A stretch of 64,000 nt of DNA from Streptococcus suis (GCF_019856455.1 NZ_CP082205.1:2108001-2172000); one strand, 5' to 3'; counted from the stretch's first letter, positions 47,592 through 57,741 are shown. Translations and numbers: made by a program. Notes: generated by a model from the letters alone, not told the origin.

Positions 47592-48024
47592 TTTGGAACT
47601 CCTTCGCTAAATCACTACTTTGAGCTCCATAAGATTCGACTGTCAATCGTCGACCATCTCCCTCTTTCTCTATACGAATGAGCAAATAGTCATCAAATAG
47701 ACTGACATCCAGTAATTCTCCCCACTCGATAACCGTTAGACCTCCTCCATAGAGAAAATCATCCAAATCAATCGAGTCAGGGTCATCTCCAATTCGATAA
47801 ACATCTAAGTGATAGAGTGGCATGGTCCCCTCATACTCTCGAACGATCGTATAAGTAGGACTCTTAATCATCTGTTCAATTTTTAACCCCTTGGCCAAAC
47901 CCTTGGTCAGAGTTGTTTTCCCAGCACCCAAATCCCCTGATAATACTAGAACTTGATTTGGCTTACAGGCTTTTCCAATTCTCTCACCAATGGCAATCAA
48001 TTCATTTTCATTCTGACTATACAT
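47584..48024 (-). CDS. tsaE: tRNA threonylcarbamoyladenosine biosynthesis ATPase TsaE
   Basis: 146 residues from ATG 48024. Walker A GDLGAGKTTLTKGL, then KSPTYTIVREYEG, LYHLDVYRIG and VIEWGELL, all family signatures. Works with TsaD/TsaB in making t6A37 of tRNA. The start is fixed by a -10 box only 7 nt upstream, so this message is probably leaderless or nearly so; no Shine-Dalgarno site is visible. Confidence 0.93.
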   Translation of the reverse strand: MYSQNENELIAIGERIGKACKPNQVLVLSGDLGAGKTTLTKGLAKGLKIEQMIKSPTYTIVREYEGTMPLYHLDVYRIGDDPDSIDLDDFLYGGGLTVIEWGELLDVSLFDDYLLIRIEKEGDGRRLTVESYGAQSSDLAKEFQNV

Positions 48025-48031
48025 GTCTTTA

Positions 48032-48060
48032 ATTATACCATAGCCCCAGTAGTTTGTCAT
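48032..48060 (-). promoter_or_regulatory. tsaE promoter, start site at or next to the ATG
   Basis: On the minus strand ATGACA (48055-48060), 17 nt and TATAAT (48032-48037) with a preceding TGG. Only 7 nt separate TATAAT from ATG 48024. Confidence 0.75.
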
Positions 48061-48094
48061 AGGTCTACTGGAAATTGTAGACAAGTCGACAGAA

Positions 48095-48122
48095 AAAATC
48101 GCAAGCCAGAGCCTGCGATTTT
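48095..48122 (-). terminator. Terminator after fakA
   Basis: AAAATCGCA and TGCGATTTT arms with an inner GC pair on the minus strand, then T. Confidence 0.85.
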
Positions 48123-48124
48123 GT

Positions 48125-49789
48125 TTATTCTACGCTGAAAAGATATGGGTAGACTGGTTGATTTCCTTGATGGATTTCGACCTCAACATCTTCAAATTGT
48201 TCTTCTAGCTGTTCAGCAAGAGTTTGAGCGAGTTCCTCATTACCATCTTCACCGATATAGATCGTTACGATTTCACTATCTTCATCGAGCATTTTCTCAA
48301 ATGTAGCGACAAGTGTTTCCATCATATCTGGATTAGAAACCACAATCTTGCCATCAACCATACCAAGGTTGTCATTCTCATGGATTTCAAGACCGTCAAT
48401 GGTTGTATCGCGGACTGCAGTTGTCACGCTACCACTTTTCACCTCTGCGAGAGATGCCGTCATCGCTTCAAAGTTGCTTTCCAAATCACGACTTGGATCA
48501 AAAGCAAGCAAGCTAGTAAAACCTTGTGGTAGGGTCTTAGTTTCCACAACCTTAACCGCAACTTCTGCAACCTCAGCAGCCGTCTGAGCAGCCATCAAGA
48601 TATTTTTGTTGTTTGGCAACAAGATGACATTGCGGGCATTGACCAATTCAATAGCATTGACAAAATCTTCTGTTGATGGGTTCATGGTCTGACCACCTGA
48701 AATCACATAGTCAACACCTTGTGATTTGAAGATTTCTGTCAAACCTTCCCCAGCAGCTACCGCAATAATAGCATACTCTTTTTGTTCAGCCGGTTTTTGG
48801 AAACTTTCTTCTTTCTCAACCTGAGCTTCATGTTGCTCACGCATATTGTCCACTTTTACCTTGACCAAGCTACCGTATTGAAGACCTGCCTGCATGACCA
48901 AGCCTGGATCTTCTGTATGGACGTGGACTTTAACGATTTCATCATCGTTGACAACTAGGAGGGAATCTCCAAGGTCGTTTAGGTAGTTACGGAATTCTTC
49001 ATAATCAAAGTCCTTGACATAAGTAGGACCCTGGCGAAGAGCTACCATGATTTCTGTACAGTAACCAAAGGTAATATCTTCCGTCGCTACATGACCTGCA
49101 ACTGACTTGTGGTGCTCAGCATTGATCATTTCAGACATAACAGCAGGTGTCGCCTCAAAATCTTCCGAAGCAATGTACTCGCCTGTCAAAGCTGACAAGA
49201 AGCCTTCGTAGATATAGACCAGACCTTGACCACCTGAATCGACAACACCAACTTCCTTCAATACTGGAAGCATCTCTGGCGTTTTCTTAAGAGCACGATT
49301 AGCACCGTCAAGAGTGGCACGCATGACCTCAACCGCATCATCAGTCTCTTCTGCCTTTTTCAAAGCGGCAGTGGCTGCCCCACGCGAAACAGTAAGAATT
49401 GTACCTTCAACTGGCTTCATAACGGCTTTATAAGCCACTTCTACACCATGTTGAAAGGCTTGCGCCAAATCCTTACCGTCCAATTCAACCTTGCCTTTAA
49501 CAGATTGACCAAAACCACGGAACAATTGCGACGTAATAACACCTGAGTTTCCACGAGCTCCCATCAACAAGCCCTTAGAAAGAATTTGCGCAACTTCTCC
49601 AACAGTAGAAGCAGACTTATCTGCTACTTCTTTAGCACCATTAGTAATAGTCATCCCCATATTGGTACCAGTATCCCCATCTGGAACAGGGAAAACATTT
49701 AGTGAGTTCACATATTCGGCTTGTTTATTCAGACGAGTTGATGCTGCTTGCACCATTTCTTGAAATAAACTAGTTGTAATTTTAGACAC
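48125..49789 (-). CDS. fakA: Fatty acid kinase A-like DAK2 protein (YloV)
   Basis: 554 residues. N-terminal DhaL/DAK2 ATP-binding domain: PVPDGDTGTNMGMTITNG and GARGNSGVITSQL; a middle domain and a C-terminal DAK1-like domain. In FakA systems this kinase phosphorylates fatty acids bound to DegV-family FakB. The start codon is GTG at 49789 with GGAG 7 nt before it. Follows yloU at 2 bp. Confidence 0.88.
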   Translation of the reverse strand: MSKITTSLFQEMVQAASTRLNKQAEYVNSLNVFPVPDGDTGTNMGMTITNGAKEVADKSASTVGEVAQILSKGLLMGARGNSGVITSQLFRGFGQSVKGKVELDGKDLAQAFQHGVEVAYKAVMKPVEGTILTVSRGAATAALKKAEETDDAVEVMRATLDGANRALKKTPEMLPVLKEVGVVDSGGQGLVYIYEGFLSALTGEYIASEDFEATPAVMSEMINAEHHKSVAGHVATEDITFGYCTEIMVALRQGPTYVKDFDYEEFRNYLNDLGDSLLVVNDDEIVKVHVHTEDPGLVMQAGLQYGSLVKVKVDNMREQHEAQVEKEESFQKPAEQKEYAIIAVAAGEGLTEIFKSQGVDYVISGGQTMNPSTEDFVNAIELVNARNVILLPNNKNILMAAQTAAEVAEVAVKVVETKTLPQGFTSLLAFDPSRDLESNFEAMTASLAEVKSGSVTTAVRDTTIDGLEIHENDNLGMVDGKIVVSNPDMMETLVATFEKMLDEDSEIVTIYIGEDGNEELAQTLAEQLEEQFEDVEVEIHQGNQPVYPYLFSVE

Positions 49790-49791
49790 AA

Positions 49792-50157
49792 TTATTCTCC
49801 TACGACTTTGATATTTTGGATAAAGACATTGACGGCATCTACAGAGATACCTAGTTGATTTTCCAAGTTGAACTTAACGCGTTCTTGGATGTTGCGAGAT
49901 ACTTCACTGATTTTTACACCGTAGCTCATCACAGTATAAACATCGACTGCAATGCGACCATCTTCCAAGGTCTTAATCACAACACCTTTAGAATAATTTT
50001 CTTTTCTCAAAAGTGCTTGAAAATTATCCTTGATCGCAGACTTACTAGCCATCCCAACAACACCGAAAATCTCAGTCGTAGCACCGCCAACAACTGTGGC
50101 AATCACGTCATCAGTCAATTCAATTTGGCCGTCTTTAGTATTGATTTTAACAGTCAT
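49792..50157 (-). CDS. yloU: Asp23/Gls24 family protein (YloU)
   Basis: 121 residues. Asp23 fold with IELTDDVIATVVGGATTEIFGV and IAVDVYTVMSYGVKISEVSRNIQERV. Always paired with yloV/fakA in Firmicutes; a role in envelope or lipid homeostasis is inferred from that. Second Asp23-type gene of this window. Confidence 0.9.
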   Translation of the reverse strand: MTVKINTKDGQIELTDDVIATVVGGATTEIFGVVGMASKSAIKDNFQALLRKENYSKGVVIKTLEDGRIAVDVYTVMSYGVKISEVSRNIQERVKFNLENQLGISVDAVNVFIQNIKVVGE

Positions 50158-50185
50158 AATTCCTTACCTCAAATAGTTTTATCAC

Positions 50186-50214
50186 TCCATTTTACCACAT
50201 TTTCTGCTTTCTGT
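50186..50214 (-). promoter_or_regulatory. Promoter of yloU-fakA
   Basis: On the minus strand TTTACA, a 17-nt spacer and TAAAAT with a TGG extension, downstream of the oppC terminator. Confidence 0.65.
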
Positions 50215-50244
50215 AAAAAACAAGCTTGTTACATCGGATTTTAC

Positions 50245-50274
50245 AAAAAAAGAGTTCCCAAAGGAACCCTTTTC
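50245..50274 (-). terminator. Terminator after oppC
   Basis: AAGGGTTCC pairs with GGAACTCTT around a short loop (minus strand), followed by seven T. Confidence 0.9.
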
Positions 50275-50278
50275 ACAA

Positions 50279-51181
50279 TTAACCTAAACGCTGCTTAGCA
50301 TCTGCTGCACGTTGGAAAGCTTGTCCGACATAGTTGATACAGAGCATCATCACAAGGATGAAGATAGCTGCTGGCAACCAAATCCATGTCTTGTTTTCCA
50401 AAATATCTGCATTGCGGGCATTGGCAATCAAGGTACCCAAACTTGGTACTGTTGATGGTAGACCGAAACCAAGATAAGTCAACGAAGTCTCAATACCGAT
50501 ATTTCCCGCAAAATTCAAGGTCAAGTTAACGATAATCAATGAACTTAAGTTTGGTAAGATTTCACGGAACATAATCATGAAGTCGCTTGTTCCCAATGTT
50601 TTTGATGCATTGACATAATCCAAGCTTGCCTCTGACAAAGTCCTTGTACGGAATAGACGAGCCTTGGCCGTCCAATAAAAGGCACTCATGATGAGAATGA
50701 AGTGATAGATCGTATAGTTCTTGATAACTGTCACGAACACAATGATCAACATAGTCACTGGCAAAATCATGATGAAATCGACAATACGCATCAAGAATCC
50801 GTCCAAACGACCACCGTAATAACCAGAAATCAGACCGATAGAGATACCAACAATACTAGTAATAATCGTAATGGTAAAACCGATAATGATCGAGTTACGA
50901 GCACCGATAATCAGCTGACCAAAGATATCTTTACCACCTTCATCTGTCCCCAAGATATAGCCGTTAACACCTGGTTCCAAGTAACGTCCCAAAAGGTTGA
51001 CTTTCATGACTTGTTCTTGATCCAACAGAAGCGCTCCGATAAAGACTGCCAAGAGAACCGTCACTAAGATAATTAATGAGGTCAATGCAAGTCGATCCTT
51101 CATAAACTCCCGCGCGATGACACGGAAGCCACCTGGAGGAGTTGAAGCAGATTGTACTTGTTTTTTATTTTCTTTACTCAC
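50279..51181 (-). CDS. oppC: Oligopeptide ABC transporter permease OppC
   Basis: 300 residues, six membrane helices. N-terminal OppC segment (FRVIAREFMKDRLALTSLII), then the binding-protein-dependent permease domain with the EAA-type loop YVNASKTLGTSDFMIMFREILPN. Last gene of the oppDFBC unit. Start codon GTG at 51181 with GGAGGAG upstream. Confidence 0.93.
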   Translation of the reverse strand: MSKENKKQVQSASTPPGGFRVIAREFMKDRLALTSLIILVTVLLAVFIGALLLDQEQVMKVNLLGRYLEPGVNGYILGTDEGGKDIFGQLIIGARNSIIIGFTITIITSIVGISIGLISGYYGGRLDGFLMRIVDFIMILPVTMLIIVFVTVIKNYTIYHFILIMSAFYWTAKARLFRTRTLSEASLDYVNASKTLGTSDFMIMFREILPNLSSLIIVNLTLNFAGNIGIETSLTYLGFGLPSTVPSLGTLIANARNADILENKTWIWLPAAIFILVMMLCINYVGQAFQRAADAKQRLG

Positions 51182-51194
51182 CTTACTCCTCCTT

Positions 51195-52151
51195 CTATTT
51201 CACACGGATACGTGGATCCACGATACTCATGATAATATCTGAAATCAATGTCCCCAACAAGGTACCCATACCAAATATCAACAACAAAGCCAAGATGACA
51301 CTATAGTCACGACTAGAAATAGAGTTATAGAATAACTGACCGATACCTGGATAAGTGAAAATATTTTCAATGAAGATAGAACCACCAATCAATCCTGTCA
51401 ATTCATAGCCCAAGAAAGATGCAATTGGCAAGATAGAATTACGGAAGATATGACGGTTATAAACAACTCTCTCGGGAACACCTTTGGCACGAGCTGTACG
51501 AACATAGTCCTGACTCTTCGCATCGATAATCCCCGTACGAAGATATTGAATAGTTACTGTTGTTGACAAAATTGCCATTGTAATCGCTGGCAGAATCATA
51601 TGGTGTAAGCGACTGAGAATGGCTGCAAATCCTTCTACACCACCGTCAATCGACCCACGTGTTGGGAACCAACCCAAACTAAAGCCAAACATCCAAAGCA
51701 TAAGGATAGCAAAAACGAAAGTTGGAGTTGAAAATGTCAAAAAGTTATACACGCCAATGATTTTATCTGCAAGCGAGTTTTGGTAACGACCTGCAATCAT
51801 CCCCAATGGAAGGGCAATCAAATAAGTCAACACCATCGTCAATAAAGACAACCAAATAGTGTTGTTTAAACGTTGCATGATAACATCAACAACTGGTTGT
51901 TTAAAAATAACACTCTGACCAAAATCTCCTTGCAAAAGATTGCCTACCCAACGGAAATACTGAACAGGGATTGGGTCATAATAACCTGCCGCAATCCGTT
52001 TTTGTTCAATGATTGCTGGATCAATATTGGGGTCAATCAATCCTGTAAAGGGATCCCCCGGCATCATCTTCGCAACAAAGAACGCAATGACACTCAAAAT
52101 AATAATCTGCGGAATCATCATGAGTAAACGACGTAATACTGTTTTCCACAT
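51195..52151 (-). CDS. oppB: Oligopeptide ABC transporter permease OppB
   Basis: 318 residues with an N-terminal helix (MMIPQIIILSVIAFFVAKMM) and the permease domain; EAA loop YVRTARAKGVPERVVYNRHIFRNS. Pairs with OppC. One nucleotide separates it from oppF. Confidence 0.94.
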   Translation of the reverse strand: MWKTVLRRLLMMIPQIIILSVIAFFVAKMMPGDPFTGLIDPNIDPAIIEQKRIAAGYYDPIPVQYFRWVGNLLQGDFGQSVIFKQPVVDVIMQRLNNTIWLSLLTMVLTYLIALPLGMIAGRYQNSLADKIIGVYNFLTFSTPTFVFAILMLWMFGFSLGWFPTRGSIDGGVEGFAAILSRLHHMILPAITMAILSTTVTIQYLRTGIIDAKSQDYVRTARAKGVPERVVYNRHIFRNSILPIASFLGYELTGLIGGSIFIENIFTYPGIGQLFYNSISSRDYSVILALLLIFGMGTLLGTLISDIIMSIVDPRIRVK

Positions 52152-52152
52152 C

Positions 52153-53094
52153 TTAGTTCTGACCTCCTTCTGGAAGGGCTACTTGATGAGTTTCTGAGAA
52201 GGATCTCAAATCGTACACACGACCGTTTTCATCATAGTATTGACCTTGCATTTCTTGATATTCTTTTTCAGCAGCCAAACGCTTTTCTTTATTCTTCAAT
52301 CGATTGAGTGGGTCAATCGTTGGAATAGCTGACAACAAACGTTTAGTGTAAATATGTTGTGGATTATTATAAATATCGTTCTTATTTCCTGTCTCTACGA
52401 AACGTCCGCGATACATGATGAACAATTCATCACACATGTGTTGTACAACACCGAGGTCATGGGAAATAAAGAGATAGCTAAGCTTGAACTCATCTTGGAT
52501 ACGTTTCATATAGTTCAAAACCTGTGCCTGAACAGACAAATCCAAGGCAGAAACCGGCTCATCAGCAATAATCAAACGAGGGTTACTAGCCAAGGCACGA
52601 GCAACACCAATACGCTGACGCTGACCACCTGAGAATTCATGAGGATATTTAATCAGGGCTTCTTCATTTAGACCGATTGTATCCAAGAGATGAAGAACCT
52701 TTTTCTTTTCTTCATCTGGAGATAAGCGGTCAAAGTTACGGATTGGCTCCGCAATGATGTCCAAAATACGTTTTTTCGGGTTAAAACTTGAAAGAGAATC
52801 TTGGAAAATCATTTGAACATCACGATTAAAGTTTCCTTTTTTACCACGTGATTTGTTGGTTACATTTTGTCCTTCATAGATAATCTGACCAGAAGTGGCA
52901 CGCTCTAAACCGATAATTGCCTTACCAATGGTCGATTTCCCAGAACCTGACTCACCTACCAAACCATAGGTTTTTCCTTCCTCAAACTCAATATTAACGC
53001 CATCGACAGCATAGACATGATCCGTCACACGGTTAAAGAAGCCACTACGAATTGGATAATGGACTTTTAAATCTTTTACTTCAATAAATCCCAC
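52153..53094 (-). CDS. oppF: Oligopeptide ABC transporter ATPase OppF
   Basis: 313 residues. Walker A GESGSGKSTIGKA, signature FSGGQRQRIGVARAL, Walker B LIIADEPVSALD and the C-terminal oligopeptide domain (TKRLLSAIPTIDP). GTG start at 53094, with GGGGAGG in the end of oppD. Confidence 0.94.
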   Translation of the reverse strand: MGFIEVKDLKVHYPIRSGFFNRVTDHVYAVDGVNIEFEEGKTYGLVGESGSGKSTIGKAIIGLERATSGQIIYEGQNVTNKSRGKKGNFNRDVQMIFQDSLSSFNPKKRILDIIAEPIRNFDRLSPDEEKKKVLHLLDTIGLNEEALIKYPHEFSGGQRQRIGVARALASNPRLIIADEPVSALDLSVQAQVLNYMKRIQDEFKLSYLFISHDLGVVQHMCDELFIMYRGRFVETGNKNDIYNNPQHIYTKRLLSAIPTIDPLNRLKNKEKRLAAEKEYQEMQGQYYDENGRVYDLRSFSETHQVALPEGGQN

Positions 53095-53096
53095 TA

Positions 53097-54095
53097 TTAG
53101 GCCTCCCCTTCAAAATAGAATGTCTCATGGCAGGTACAACGAACAAAGTGATTTGGACCTACCTCGTGCATGCTCGGATTCTCTTCATGAGCCTCTGCTC
53201 CAATCCACGGAATACGTGGAGCAAAACGGCAACCTTTACGAACCATTTTTGTAATCGGCGGCACAATACCTTCAATAACATGAAGATCGCCTCCTTCGCT
53301 ACCTGATTGAGGATTTGACTTCAAGAGCGAACGTGTATATGGATGTTTTGGATTGGTAAAGAGCTCTTCTACTGGCGCTACTTCGACAAACTGACCACCG
53401 TACATGACAGCCACACGATCAGCAGTCTCTGCAACTACTCCCAAGTCATGGGTAATCAAAATAATACCCGAACCTGTCTCCGATTGAATATCATTTAAGA
53501 GATCCAAGATTTGTGCTTGAATTGTAACATCCAAGGCCGTTGTAGGTTCGTCCGCAATAATAATTGGCGGTTTACAAGACAAGGCCATCGCAATAATGAT
53601 ACGCTGACGCATACCACCTGAAAGCTCATGTGGATACTGTTTAAATGTCCGCTTAGGATTTGGAATACCTACCTGAGCCAAGAGTTCCAAAACTCGCTCT
53701 GTACGAGCATTGGTATCCAAATCAGTGTGATAGAACAGCGCCTCATCAATCTGTGCACCAATCGTCATCAATGGATTCAAAGAAGCCAAAGGATCTTGGA
53801 AAATCATACCAATATCATTACCACGTACCGTATTGTACTTGGCTTCATCCATACCAATCAATTCCATATCATTGTACTGGATACTTCCTGTGATTTTGGT
53901 ATTCAAAGGGTTATGCAAGCCCATAATGGTCGTTGCCAAAGTTGATTTACCACAACCAGATTCCCCTACAATTGCCAAAATTTCATTTTTTTGCAATGAG
54001 ATGTCAACACCGTCAACAGCGTCAAAATAATCATCTCCAATACGGAAACCGACGTGTAAATCTTTAATGTCTAAAAGCGGTTTTTCGGTAGCCAC
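53097..54095 (-). CDS. oppD: Oligopeptide ABC transporter ATPase OppD
   Basis: 332 residues. Walker A GESGCGKSTLATTI, signature LSGGMRQRIIIAMAL, Walker B IIIADEPTTALDV and the cysteine-bearing C-terminal domain (CRFAPR...RCTCHE), which in some homologues holds an iron-sulfur cluster. GTG start at 54095 with AAAGGAGG 7 nt upstream. It has its own promoter (54382-54410) after the oppA terminator. Confidence 0.94.
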   Translation of the reverse strand: MATEKPLLDIKDLHVGFRIGDDYFDAVDGVDISLQKNEILAIVGESGCGKSTLATTIMGLHNPLNTKITGSIQYNDMELIGMDEAKYNTVRGNDIGMIFQDPLASLNPLMTIGAQIDEALFYHTDLDTNARTERVLELLAQVGIPNPKRTFKQYPHELSGGMRQRIIIAMALSCKPPIIIADEPTTALDVTIQAQILDLLNDIQSETGSGIILITHDLGVVAETADRVAVMYGGQFVEVAPVEELFTNPKHPYTRSLLKSNPQSGSEGGDLHVIEGIVPPITKMVRKGCRFAPRIPWIGAEAHEENPSMHEVGPNHFVRCTCHETFYFEGEA

Positions 54096-54381
54096 GCTTT
54101 TTCCTCCTTTATGTGCCAGCTAATCAAGCTCAATCAATTCAATATCCTTACGATTATCAAGTTCATATAATGTTTGATTAACTGACTTTATATAACTACT
54201 CTAGAATAACATATTTCTATCAATTATCGTTTGATAGCGGTTACCCAGAAGTAAAAAATGTACTATATCCAATCATAAATCAAGACCATCCCTATTACTG
54301 TCTCAATTAGAAATTGAGTAGGTTAATGTGATCCATCTTGAGTTTTTGTTAGTAGTGACTCATTTTTTGTGTACTGAGTCT

Positions 54382-54410
54382 ACTATACCATAATTATCAG
54401 AAAATTCCAA
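54382..54410 (-). promoter_or_regulatory. Promoter of oppDFBC
   Basis: On the minus strand TTGGAA (54405-54410), a 17-nt spacer and TATAGT (54382-54387) with TGG before it. It follows the oppA terminator, giving a leader of about 280 nt. The rest of 54100-54380 holds nothing else I recognise. Confidence 0.65.
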
Positions 54411-54420
54411 TAGCAATCTG

Positions 54421-54446
54421 AAAAAAGCCAACCAAGTTGGCTTTTT
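54421..54446 (-). terminator. Terminator between oppA and oppD
   Basis: AAAAAGCCAAC and GTTGGCTTTTT pair perfectly around 3 nt. Partial termination here would give more binding protein than transporter. Confidence 0.9.
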
Positions 54447-54470
54447 CAAATTCTATTGTCTTCTTGCAGA

Positions 54471-56264
54471 CTATTCTGCTACTACACCTTTATCAGCTGT
54501 AAGTTCGATATTTTCAAGAGCGATACCTTTACCTGAAGCTGAACCATAGTTAGAATCATAGTTTTTCACACGTTTGTTAAGGGCTGTGATTGACTCAGAT
54601 TCAAATGTTGGAATAGCAAATGCTTGCTCGTGAGCATATTTTTGCCAAGCCTTATAGTTCTCAACATTTTTCTTATCGTCAAATGATTCTGTTGAGCTGA
54701 TTGCATTCAACAACTTAGTATTTTCATCAGACACGAAACGTGACATGTTGAAGGCTGCGATTGGACCCCAAAGTCCTGTTGGGTTTGGATCGTAACCTGT
54801 TGACCATCCACCAGCATACATATCAATAGCAGCATCATTAGCCTGAACTGAGTTATAGAACGACTTACCTTCAACTGTACGTCCTGTGTAAAGTTCAACG
54901 TTCAAGCCAACTTCTTTCCACCAAGCAATGTATTGTTGTACAAGTGCTTCGTTTGCTTCCGTACGTTTACGAGCTGCAAAGGTAATCTTGAACTCTTTAC
55001 CATCTTTACCTTCACGGATACCATCGCCATCTACGTCTTTGTAGCCAGCTTCTTCCAAGAGTTTTTTCGCTTTTTCAGGATCGTATGAATAGCCTTCCAA
55101 CTCTGAATCATGAATATCGCCGAAGAATGAGATAATCAATGAGTTTGCAGGGTGGTAAAGACCATTGTACAATGACTCACCAGCTGTCTTAGTATCAATC
55201 GCATAGGCAATTGCTTGACGAAGTTTCACATCATTCATCTTAGCATTTTCATCCATGACGTTTTTCTTAGCAGACTCGTCATATTTACCAAAATTAAATG
55301 AAATGTATTCATAAGCTGAGTCCAAAGAACCAACGATATTCAAGTTAGAAGCATCCTTGTATGAATCCAACTGGTCAACAGGCATATCTGCGATGTCATA
55401 GTTACCAGCTTTCATTTCAGAAACAATAGTATCTGGAGATACGATGTCAATCTTCAATGAGCTTGTTTTTGGCGTTGTACCTTTGAAGAAGTATTCGTTT
55501 GGTACATAAGTGATAGACTCACCGTTTACGATTTCCTTGATTTTCCAAGGTCCCATACCAACAAGTTTAGCTGTACGTGAGTACTCGCTCTTTTCCCAAT
55601 CTGCAACAGGGATGTCTTTATAGATATGTTCTGGTTGGATATAGGCAGGTACATCACCACCGGCATACATCATAGAAGGTGACATTTCTTTTACAGTCAA
55701 TTCTACTGTGTAGTCATCAATTTTCTTAAGACCTGAGATATCTGAAGCAGTTCCAGCAACAAATTCATCCATACCCACAATGTTCAAGAATCTATCATCA
55801 AAACGAACACCTGTATAGTCTTTGCTTGCCATTGACTTGATAGTAAAGATGTAGTCATTGATTGTAAATGGCTCACCATCTGACCACTTGTAATCTTTAC
55901 CTGTCAAACTAACAGTGATTTTCTTACCTTTTACATCAAATTCAGCTTTAGCAAGACCAGAATCATCTAACTTACGATCTCCATCGTAACCAAACATTGA
56001 AATATCAACCATTCCACCAAATGTTGAGTCAGTTGTATTTTCAGTCAACTCGTCAATCAAGAGACCTGATGAAGTTGTAGCTGAAACAAATGCATATTTC
56101 AATTGAGCATCTGCGACTGCTGTTCCATCTTGTTTTACTTCAGATGGGAATGACAAGTTTTGTTCTGATGAACTTGATGACGACTTAGCACCACAAGCTG
56201 CTAAAACAGATGCAGATAAGAGTGTGATACCTGCTAAGGCAAAGAGTTTTGTTGTCTTTTTCAT
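54471..56264 (-). CDS. oppA: Oligopeptide-binding lipoprotein OppA
   Basis: 597 residues. Lipobox LAAC after a signal peptide, then the extended SBP family 5 fold: VTLTGKDYKWSDGEPFTINDYIFTI and later YDPEKAKKLLEEAGYKDVDGDGI, typical of peptide-binding proteins. Captures peptides outside the cell for OppBCDF. It is transcribed first and ended by a terminator. Confidence 0.93.
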   Translation of the reverse strand: MKKTTKLFALAGITLLSASVLAACGAKSSSSSSEQNLSFPSEVKQDGTAVADAQLKYAFVSATTSSGLLIDELTENTTDSTFGGMVDISMFGYDGDRKLDDSGLAKAEFDVKGKKITVSLTGKDYKWSDGEPFTINDYIFTIKSMASKDYTGVRFDDRFLNIVGMDEFVAGTASDISGLKKIDDYTVELTVKEMSPSMMYAGGDVPAYIQPEHIYKDIPVADWEKSEYSRTAKLVGMGPWKIKEIVNGESITYVPNEYFFKGTTPKTSSLKIDIVSPDTIVSEMKAGNYDIADMPVDQLDSYKDASNLNIVGSLDSAYEYISFNFGKYDESAKKNVMDENAKMNDVKLRQAIAYAIDTKTAGESLYNGLYHPANSLIISFFGDIHDSELEGYSYDPEKAKKLLEEAGYKDVDGDGIREGKDGKEFKITFAARKRTEANEALVQQYIAWWKEVGLNVELYTGRTVEGKSFYNSVQANDAAIDMYAGGWSTGYDPNPTGLWGPIAAFNMSRFVSDENTKLLNAISSTESFDDKKNVENYKAWQKYAHEQAFAIPTFESESITALNKRVKNYDSNYGSASGKGIALENIELTADKGVVAE

Positions 56265-56478
56265 AAAACACCTCTGTTTTTCTTTTTCTTTGACACTGAT
56301 TACTATGTCTTATAAAAATAATTATATCATAAAATTTTCTTAAATAAAGTCTTTTTTGTCAGAAAATTTTGTAAAAACATAATTTTTCAGCATTTTCTTA
56401 TTTTTTACATATTTTTTCCAAATTTTTCTCACATTTCTTGTGATATAATAGAACAAAATAACAGCCAAAGGAATGATT

Positions 56479-57720
56479 ATGCGTAAATTTTTACTAACAC
56501 TCACTACAGTTATTGCTCTTTTTTTCACTTCCACACCTATTTTGGCAGAAGATTTTTCTGTTGCAGCTAAGCATGCTATCGCAGTTGAAGTAAGTAGCGG
56601 CAAAATCTTGTATGAGCAAGATGCCGAAACCAAAGCAAGCATTGCTTCTATCAGTAAGACATTGAGCATTTACCTGGTCTACGAAGCAATGGCAAAGGGT
56701 GAAATCACTTTAGATACTATGGTAGATATTTCTGATTATCCCTATAGCCTCACTTCTAATACAGAATTAAGCAACGTCAACCTTGATGAACGTTCCTATT
56801 CAGTAAGAGACCTATTAAACGCTTCTTTAATAACATCATCCAATAGTGCTATTATTGCTCTGGCAGAAAAAATAGCCGGTAGCGAAGCTGCATTCGTGGA
56901 TCGAATGAAAGCAAAAGTCCAAGAATGGGGAATTACCGACGCAAAGATTGTCAATGTATCCGGACTAGACAATACCGACTTGGGTGAAAATATTTATCCA
57001 GGCTCCAGTCCTGAAGATGTAAATATGTTTTCAGCCCTAGATGTTACTATCATTGCAAGACGATTAATACTCGACTATCCTCAGGTACTCGACATTACCT
57101 CACTAAACGCCTACGATTTTGGTGGCTACACTTACTATAGCACCAACCAAATGCTAAGCGATGGTACTCACGCTCGTGGAGGGGTTGACGGCTTAAAAAC
57201 AGGAACCTCAAACTCAGCAGGTTCAAGTTTTCTTGCAACAACTCAACAAACTGGTATGCGCATTATCACAGTAGTATTGAATGCCACTGATGGGCTGACC
57301 TCTCCAGAAAATCGATTTGTCGCGACAAATGATTTGATGAACTATGTTTATTCTAACTTTTCGCTTGTTACGCTAGTAAGAAAAGGTGAAGCTTTTGAAG
57401 ATAGCAAGATAAAGGTTTTCAATGGTGAAAAAGAAACAAGTCCTGTTGTTGCGGCAGCAGATTTAACTGTTGTTCAACGAAATCAATCTGATAATGTCCC
57501 CACCGCAACTTTCACAACGGATATAAAAGAAATTGATGCTCCCCTCAAAGCAGGAAGCTTGGTTGGCAAACTGCAACTGAAAGATCAAGATCTCATAGGA
57601 AAAGGTTATATTTCCGAGCAAGCTAATGTCGATATGATTATCCCTAGCGATATGAAAGAAGCGTCCTGGCCTTTCTCTTGGTGGAATCAATTTGTCCGCT
57701 ATGTTAATGAAAAATTATAA
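56479..57720 (+). CDS. dacA: D-alanyl-D-alanine carboxypeptidase (PBP5/6-type)
   Basis: About 413 residues. Signal peptide (MRKFLLTLTTVIALFFTSTPILA), catalytic motifs S-I-S-K in SIASISKTLS, SSN in LITSSNSAI and KTG in DGLKTGTSNSAG, then the PBP5 C-terminal domain and an amphipathic anchor (PFSWWNQFVRYVNEKL). Trims the terminal D-Ala of peptidoglycan. ATG 56479 is preferred to ATG 56473 because AAAGGA lies 6 nt upstream; TATAAT with a TG extension is at 56442. Confidence 0.93.
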   Translation: MRKFLLTLTTVIALFFTSTPILAEDFSVAAKHAIAVEVSSGKILYEQDAETKASIASISKTLSIYLVYEAMAKGEITLDTMVDISDYPYSLTSNTELSNVNLDERSYSVRDLLNASLITSSNSAIIALAEKIAGSEAAFVDRMKAKVQEWGITDAKIVNVSGLDNTDLGENIYPGSSPEDVNMFSALDVTIIARRLILDYPQVLDITSLNAYDFGGYTYYSTNQMLSDGTHARGGVDGLKTGTSNSAGSSFLATTQQTGMRIITVVLNATDGLTSPENRFVATNDLMNYVYSNFSLVTLVRKGEAFEDSKIKVFNGEKETSPVVAAADLTVVQRNQSDNVPTATFTTDIKEIDAPLKAGSLVGKLQLKDQDLIGKGYISEQANVDMIIPSDMKEASWPFSWWNQFVRYVNEKL

Positions 57721-57741
57721 ATTAGCTTTTTAATAGATGAA

